Of a stretch of 64,000 bases of DNA, positions 58,173-64,000 are shown piece after piece; position 1 is the first letter of the stretch; every line of letters starts with the position of its first letter. Position numbers and translations under genes: made by a program. Location: positions 232,842-296,841 of the forward strand of contig JACVRA010000051.1 of NCBI GenBank assembly GCA_019828545.1. Direction: 5' to 3'. Origin of the DNA: Paracamarosporium sp. OC-R06-R3 (lineage: Eukaryota > Ascomycota > Dothideomycetes > Pleosporales > Didymosphaeriaceae). The notes beneath the pieces were generated by a model, which was not told the origin of the DNA, did not search any database, and was given only the letters and a program-made list of their open reading frames with translations.

Positions 58173-58863
58173 TACCCTCACGGACGAGTAGGTGACTTGG
58201 CAGTGGCGATTCAGTTGGTGGAATATCTGTCTTGACCAAAAAAGCAGCATGCACGAAAGGCTAGAATCATCGACTTGCAGCTCAGACACCGATGGAAAGG
58301 AGGCTTTTAAATCGAGAAATGGGGCACGAGGTTGATCATGTTGTGTAACAAATGATGTGACCTGAGTGGTCTGGCCACGTCAATACGTACCGAGGGATTA
58401 TTTGCGCTCTTCCTTGCCAAACGCAAATCCCGTTGAATTGGGTGGCGGGGCACACTCAGCACACAGTTTTCTAGGATGGCGTGATTTGATTATCGCTGCT
58501 GACAGGCGCTTCTCGTTTGCGCCTTTGCCTACTGTGTTCATGGCCGTACTAATACGTACGTTTGCGTAACACAGACTCTTTATTTGGGTAAAGTCAGAAG
58601 TTCAGTAGTGATTTAATGCTCAATCGGATTTACGCATTGGAGGGTATCACTTTCGTACTATTTATTACACATCATAGCTAAAATATCGAATTTGCATTAC
58701 CATATTTAGAGGTAAGCAGTTTTAAATTAAAAAAAGTTATACCGCTAATTCACACAAAACTCTTTACATGTTGACACGTTGATCGTCGTGATCAAGGTGA
58801 CGGTTTCCTTTGCTAACTCGACGATTTCGCCAAGCGTATCAACTTCGCAACAATCGATGTAGA
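58173..58863. other. intergenic, AT-rich
   Basis: Contains the promoter of the C15 peptidase gene and the upstream side of the metallo-beta-lactamase pseudogene. No gene was recognised. Confidence 0.5.
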
Positions 58864-60000
58864 ATGGCGCTCTCGTTCGAGGTCATAATCTCACCTTCCA
58901 ATGCGACGGTAACTGTATCGATCATTACTACGACATCTTGGGCATATCGAGTTTCGTGTGGCGATTTGTTCCGCCCACGGTTCGGTGGTCTTGACACTTT
59001 CGACCTTTGCTCCTATGGGTTCTTGATCACGCATGACGATAGACATATTGTTTTTGATCTTGGTATTCGGAAGGATTCGGAGAACCTTATTCCGTTCACT
59101 GTAAAGCGGCTGAAAGACTCTGACACGAAGGCAAAGGTCGGAAAGGAGTTTCGCGATATTCTACGCGATGGAAGAACCGATTTAAACAAGATTGATGCCG
59201 TTGTGTGGAGGCAAGTACTGCCTTGATGAAGCGTCATCAGGGGTTCTACTGACGGCGATTGGGTAGTCATATCCACTGGGACCACACAGACAATCTTGCC
59301 AGTTTTCCGCCAACTACTGACCTTGTCCTTGGGCCGGGTATCAAGGATCGGTTCATGCCCGGCTGACCATCAGTTCCCGATTCGCAGTTCCACGAGTCGG
59401 ACGTCGTTGGTCGGAAGATCATGGGGCTTGAAGAGCACAGCTTCAACGTTGATATTGGTAGCCTATCAGGCAATGATTACTTTGGAGATGGGAGCTTCTA
59501 CATCCTTAACGCACCGAGGGTGAGTGAGCAATTAGCGTACACAGGTTGTTAGTGTACTCATAACCTTTGGTGGCACTTACTCGGGCATATAAACGCATTA
59601 ACGAGAACATTGGCCGATCCAGATTACTTTTATCCTCCTTGCTGCTGACAGCATTCACCTTGGAGGAGAAATCCGGCCCTCCGAAGCCCTTCCGCTACCA
59701 GACCTTGTCGATATTGCCGGAATAGTCCCGCGGCCTTGCCCCGTTGCATCACTTTGTAGAATTCATCCTCGAAACTCGCGGACGCTGCCGTACATAGGCT
59801 TAGATCCCTGCTTTCTCGGATACCTTGACGACGCAGAGAAGATCATTAAAAGTATCTAGAGATATGATGTAGATGAAAGGGTTTTTTTGGCTTTTGCGGT
59901 TTTTGCACACCATGTATCCATTTATAAGACATTGGAATACTACCCGGCGACTGCTAACGACTGGAAGGATAAAGGCTGGAAGTCAGTGTGAAGGTGGTCG
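58864..60000 (+). pseudogene. metallo-beta-lactamase-fold hydrolase pseudogene
   Basis: ATG 58864 opens GFLITHDDRHIVFDLGIRKD and DLNKIDAVVW. A 56-bp intron 59211-59266 with the consensus GC donor GCAAGT joins to SHIHWDHTDNLASFPPTTDL, carrying the H-x-H-x-D-H zinc motif. Damage follows: TGA at 59364-59366 (FMPG*PSVPDSQ), a one-base gain near 59624 (ADPD|FILLAADSIHLGGEIRP), a TAG at 59857-59859, and further stops. Homology continues through YIGLDPCFLGYLDDAEKI and YYPATANDWKDKGWK to about 60,000. The remaining length matches the about 320-aa fungal enzymes, so decay is recent. Convergent with the P450 pseudogene. Confidence 0.82.
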
Positions 60001-60291
60001 TTTCTAGTCGGATTACAGAAAATTACTATGGGCCGGGAAGGGGATGGATCACAACATGGAGAACTTTAGTGTCACTTGGTTATTCTGCTTGTTCGGGATA
60101 GAAACGAGAAATTTCCATTTTTGTGATGATACGTACTTGCTAGTCTGAGCTCAAACTTAGATTCCTGTGTTACTTCTGCATATTGACCCATCTCATTGAA
60201 AGTACAGTTACGGGCAAACTAAACCGAATCTGGTTAGAATTTGACAGTAGCCTATCTTACATATATGTTCATACTGGAAAAGCCACCTTAC

Positions 60292-61926
60292 TCAGTGCTC
60301 TCGCAATGTATACCGTATCCTCATTGGGATATTAGGTTTGCTAGCGGCGTGATTGTTGCGATACGTACTGGGCGTGTCACCTATCTTGTTTCCATTGACG
60401 TCAAGCAATTCGTAGCTGAACATAGCGACAAACAAGGCACCAATGATCGCTATCTCAAGCTTAGCAAAGCGCATACCGAGGCAGGGATTGCGCTTTAAGC
60501 CCCAGCTAAGCCGACCTAACGGCTCCTTCTTGTCTTCTGCTCGGTTTGGAAGGTAGCGGCCGGGGTCCCATCGTCGTGGATCTGTATAGAGATTAGGGTC
60601 CATGTGAACCTCATCAATGAGGTAGACGACGTAAGCATTATTGGTAATGATCTCTCCAGTTTGGCTAATAGGTAAGTCGTGGCCTGACACATTCTTGCGG
60701 AAGCCAATACCAACGAGCTGCAAGCGGATGCACTCGCGAAGGCATAAGTCTAGCATGGGAAATTCAGACTCCCACTCGTCGATAGCCAGCGCGGCCAGAA
60801 TGTCTGCCGGTTTCTGGGACGATGAGGTTCGATGTGAAGCTACAGCACTGTCTACTTCACGTTGGACGATTTCGTACCATTCAGGGTTGCAGGCGAGGTA
60901 TGCAAACATCCATGACGCGTTGATTCCGCCGTTGAATTGGCTCGAGAATAGCATATCGAGGACACACTATGCATAGGTTAGCCTCCAGGTATTCCTCGCT
61001 GCCACCAATGAACATGGATACCACGGGTCCGCACAGAAACACCAGCTTTGCGCGCGGACACGCTATCAGGGTCCGGATAGCTTAATCAAACAGCATAGAG
61101 AATAGCTGCTTACTACTATAATCCTGACCGTACCGTCACCATCAGCATTGTCTGAAAGATATTGTAGCGTGTCGTCATCGCGCGTGCCACTCTGCTCTCC
61201 TCGATGCATGATCGTGTTGAACATCGTATACAAGCGCGAGCCGGCGGTCGTACGCTTTATGTGTGCGGGAGTGGGTACCCAAGGAAAGGTGATGCGGGTG
61301 GGCGAGTGAGGCCCTTTGATTTGGTCTAAGAGAGCAAGTGTTTCTTGCAATAGTTCAGGAGACTCGGCGATGTCATTGGCACCGAAGGTACGCATGGCTA
61401 ACCGATGAAGGAGACGATACATATCGTCAAAGGGGTCAAAGACTCCCATGCCCTCCCGACAGCTATAAACATCTTTCAAAAGGCGAGGAAGGTACTGGCG
61501 TGACATTTCAGTCCGCATCATTGTGACGATGATCTTGGATGACCACTTGGAGAAGGTCGCATCCGACTCGTTTAGCGCATTAGCGCCTTTGAGGCGAGGA
61601 ACGATGGGGAAGAAGATCACGGTCCTACCGGCGCGACGTCGCGATAGCGTTAGCATTTAGATGGCTGGAAGAGGCACGGTATATGGGCCTACCCTTCGTT
61701 CGTGCTTAGGTCCTTGCTCCCATAAAACATCTCTCTGCCCTCAAGCCCCAACACTGCAATGAACTGGTGCTTGCCGTAATAAAAAACCGCAGTTTTCTGT
61801 CTTGCTCGCAGCAGCGCCATCGTAGTATAAGTTAGTGCGATCAGTGAAGAAATGTAGCATTCCCATGGCGGGGTAACCCTCAGAGATCAGCTGAGGCACA
61901 TTTTCAGGCAACAAAGGCCGCAACAC
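60292..61926 (-). pseudogene. cytochrome P450, degraded
   Basis: N-terminal segment 61926-61693 (ENVPQLISEGYPAMGMLHFF, then after a frame change FYYGKHQFIAVLGLEGREMF), intron 61625-61692, central exon 61624-61114 and C-terminal exon 60966-60292 (intron 60967-61113). The frame breaks in a T6 run (61781-61786 on +): five Ts would restore it. Later motifs: FNGGINASWMFAYLA (I helix), CLRECIRLQ (ExxR-like, K helix), DPRRWDPGRYL and LSWGLKRNPCLGMRFAKLE (haem Cys). In the haem loop the usual Phe is Trp and the usual second Gly is Lys. The N-terminal anchor exon could not be placed. Likely inactive, or at least unusual. Confidence 0.75.
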
Positions 61927-62490
61927 ACACTACACACGATGCACACCAAGCTAGTAACCAGCAACACGTACATACCTGTTCGCCAGTGCTGATATTGGGA
62001 AAAAGCTTGCATTATCTGGAGGCAATTGTGATTGAAGGATTCCATGTGTCGAGGCGCAGCTTGAACAGAATGAGCAGTGGGTGGTATGAACGAGGCACGA
62101 CGTGTAGATAGGTTTTGTTATTGGAGCTCAGCCGGCTGCATCACACGGGCAATATACACGGTGTAGTCCTACGTCTGATGATTCGGTGTTGCCAACGTCA
62201 CCAGGCTGAGTCTGCCTTGAGATCTACCTCTTTCGAAGCTGCCACCTCAGCAACAGCCTAGGCTGCAGGATTGTTATTAGCCCCCGAAGCCTTGCATCAC
62301 TATGTGTCGCATAGTGATCGTCGCTCAAATACGGGCCTAGGGTCCCACAACCGATTCCGATCCTCAACTAACATCGCTCTTCCTATGCCCTACTTGTTCT
62401 CAAGAGACCCCTGAGTGTCTCTCCTGCAAAGGAATGGCTTGGCAGATGAGATCGAAAGCGAGATGGGAGGAGGCATTGAATATACAGAAA
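61927..62490. other. upstream of P450 pseudogene, no gene recognised
   Basis: May include a lost N-terminal exon of the P450 (an ATG at about 62,040 on the minus strand opens 23 codons ending at a GTATGT donor, but it does not splice in frame). Nothing else supported. Confidence 0.4.
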
Positions 62491-62493
62491 CGG

Positions 62494-62754
62494 TGACTGG
62501 GTAAACATCTCCAGGAAGTGGACCCACTCTTTCTTTCGATACCTTTGACCTCTTCATTAAGGACCTCAAAGAAGAACAGAATAAGCGCGGTCTTGGAAGG
62601 CTGTTCAAGCTCGACGTTCTCGAGCAAATCAATCAACTCACAGGTGCCCTCAACTCGTTCAGCCAGGTTGATCCTATTGGAATGCTTTTATGGGTCAGCA
62701 TCCAGAACGTACTGAAGATACAAATCGACGCTAACAATGGCTATAAAAGCTAAG
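62494..62754 (+). pseudogene. fragment resembling the N-terminal domain of fungal NLR (STAND) proteins
   Basis: A stop-to-stop frame encodes SFDTFDLFIKDLKEEQNKRG and LFKLDVLEQINQLTGALNSF, followed by SQVDPIGMLLWVSIQNVLKI, resembling the DP-x-x-x-ALIWG-type helix that begins many fungal NACHT/NLR proteins. No start codon context, no NACHT domain downstream, and a stop after NNGYKS. I read it as a relic; the resemblance is modest. Confidence 0.35.
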
Positions 62755-62974
62755 CTTTGACTATACAGAGAGCATACGCGTATGTGCATACCGTGGTTTC
62801 GTCAGGCTATCCCCAGAGTCTCCGCGTGTTCACATAGCTAGGGCTCCTGCCGCAATAGTTTTAGAAGGGTATCAGGAATAACATTAATTTATTGCACAGA
62901 TTCTAAAGTTATCTACAGAGGTGTCTGTAGAAGGATTGCAAGGCTTTGCAGCCTGCATGGTGAAATATTTAACT

Positions 62975-63092
62975 ACTACTTTACTTATTAAGCTATAACT
63001 CTTTACTATTCTTACTAAACTACACTTTTGCAATAATTTCTAAAGTCGTTTTCTCCCATATAAGCTTAATAGCTTAGTAAAGGTAAAGTATT
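62975..63092. repeat. imperfect AT-rich inverted repeat, possible decayed MITE
   Basis: TACTTTACTTATTAAGCTAT on the left corresponds, in reverse complement, to TACTTTACCTTTACTAAGCT on the right, about 70 bp apart, with internal TTACTA-type repeats. The match is imperfect and composition is AT-rich, so chance cannot be excluded. Confidence 0.35.
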
Positions 63093-63820
63093 TAGTGCAT
63101 AGCTCTGCTGTGGTACCGACTCACTAGGGTCCCACGCTGGGCTAACACCAACTCGACCTGGTTCTTGATATGATATTTAGTCCCTCATGCGGTATCAAGG
63201 TGTAGATAAAGGCCCTAATGGGAGTTGTTTGGCGCATGTGGCGAAGTTTGCAGAAAAAGAATAACATAGAGACCATTAACTTGAAGATTTGTCAGAGAAA
63301 TGATTAAATAAGGTTTCGAAGGGTTGTTGATATGTTTTTGGAATAGTCCTGAATGTAATGAAGCCACTGCTCAAGATGCTCAGCCACCGGGTGCAAAGTA
63401 TGAATCTTGCGTACTAGGATAGTTTGAGTTGCCGTTTTACATTGAAGCGATATAAAATGATCGTTTGATACACTAGATATACCATTCAAGCTTGTAGGGA
63501 ACCTTTGGCGCTGTGAGGCTTTCCAGGGCGTAGACAAACACCGGCAATCTATTCGGTTCTGCTTTCAGAGGTAAGATATTAGGCTAGTACTCTAGTAGTC
63601 TTACAGGTGTTTGTCTTGTTGGCCTACATATCGACTTCACACCTGGTGCGTACTTTGGGTATACCTACAATTGATTCACGTGCTGATGCTCTAGTACAAA
63701 TATCGTTGTAGATGTATATGTTTCCTGAGCAGGTGCGGAGATTTAGCGTCACGTTCGAGCGGATATATGGCTACGATGCACCTAGCGCATATCGCGAAGC
63801 TGATATGTATAACGTAGGTG

Positions 63821-63854
63821 GCAAGCGAGTCGGCCACGCAAGCGAGTCGGCCAC
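63821..63854. repeat. two perfect 17-bp tandem units
   Basis: GCAAGCGAGTCGGCCAC occurs twice back to back; a recent replication-slippage duplication in non-coding DNA. Confidence 0.9.
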
Positions 63855-64000
63855 CCCACCAACTTTGCGCACATCTACAGCTACTCATCGCTATGGCTCA
63901 ACCACAACGTGCTGTACTCTCTTATAATCAAGCTGATATTCTTCTTGCCTCTACCTCTCTTGATAGCTAGCAGCTAAGTAGCTCTAGACAGGCTGCTTTA

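Larger units (their letters stand above)
62755..64000. other. AT-rich terminal stretch with small repeats, no gene
   Basis: No coding region recognised. Contains an imperfect AT-rich inverted repeat (about 62975-63092) and a perfect 17-bp tandem duplication at 63821-63854. Confidence 0.5.

Overview
The window is eukaryotic nuclear DNA from a filamentous ascomycete. Its genes are split by short introns (mostly 46-90 bp, GT..AG, CTAAC/CTGAC-like branch sites), and the gene families are typical of that group: Zn2Cys6 factor, GH11 xylanase, HET domain, NLR-like NACHT protein, DUF3176, DUF3445, fungal kinase family. A Dothideomycete (Pleosporales) is my best guess from the gene families only. No rRNA, tRNA, CRISPR or operon-like structure was recognised.

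Region 1 (0.5-21 kb) is mostly ordinary fungal genes. It holds a Ser/Thr-rich single-pass surface protein, a divergent pair of splicing genes (eIF4A-III/FAL1-type helicase and SF3A3/Sap61), and a small TATA-driven protein. It also holds an APH-type phosphotransferase, an amino-acid transporter, a secreted GH11 xylanase and an unknown 518-aa protein. Long gene-poor stretches separate them (9.4-12.4 kb, 14-17.7 kb).

Region 2 (21.5-46 kb) is an accessory region. In order: a MITE-like element, a beta-lactamase-fold pseudogene, a HET-domain pseudogene, a protein carrying two kinase modules in tandem, a damaged NLR-like NACHT/zinc-finger gene, a SNF2-RING helicase, a 5'-truncated DUF3176 membrane protein, and a 1766-aa GHKL-ATPase/NOV_C (DUF3883) protein. 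Several of these families belong to allorecognition, innate-immunity or DNA-conflict systems.

Region 3 (46.3-55.9 kb) looks like a small catabolic cluster: Zn2Cys6 regulator, DUF3445 haem-dependent N-demethylase-like protein, choline/GABA-type permease (one in-frame TAG), Rieske non-haem-iron oxygenase of the choline-monooxygenase type, and a short-chain dehydrogenase. I infer uptake and stepwise oxidative demethylation of a quaternary or methylated amine; the substrate is not proven.

Region 4 (57.3-64 kb) holds a pyroglutamyl-peptidase-like gene, then a decayed convergent pair (metallo-beta-lactamase-fold pseudogene and cytochrome P450 pseudogene), a probable NLR fragment and AT-rich non-coding sequence.

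Coordinates of spliced genes were worked out by hand from splice signals and reading-frame continuity. Family names come from recognised motifs and remembered family consensus, not from a database search.
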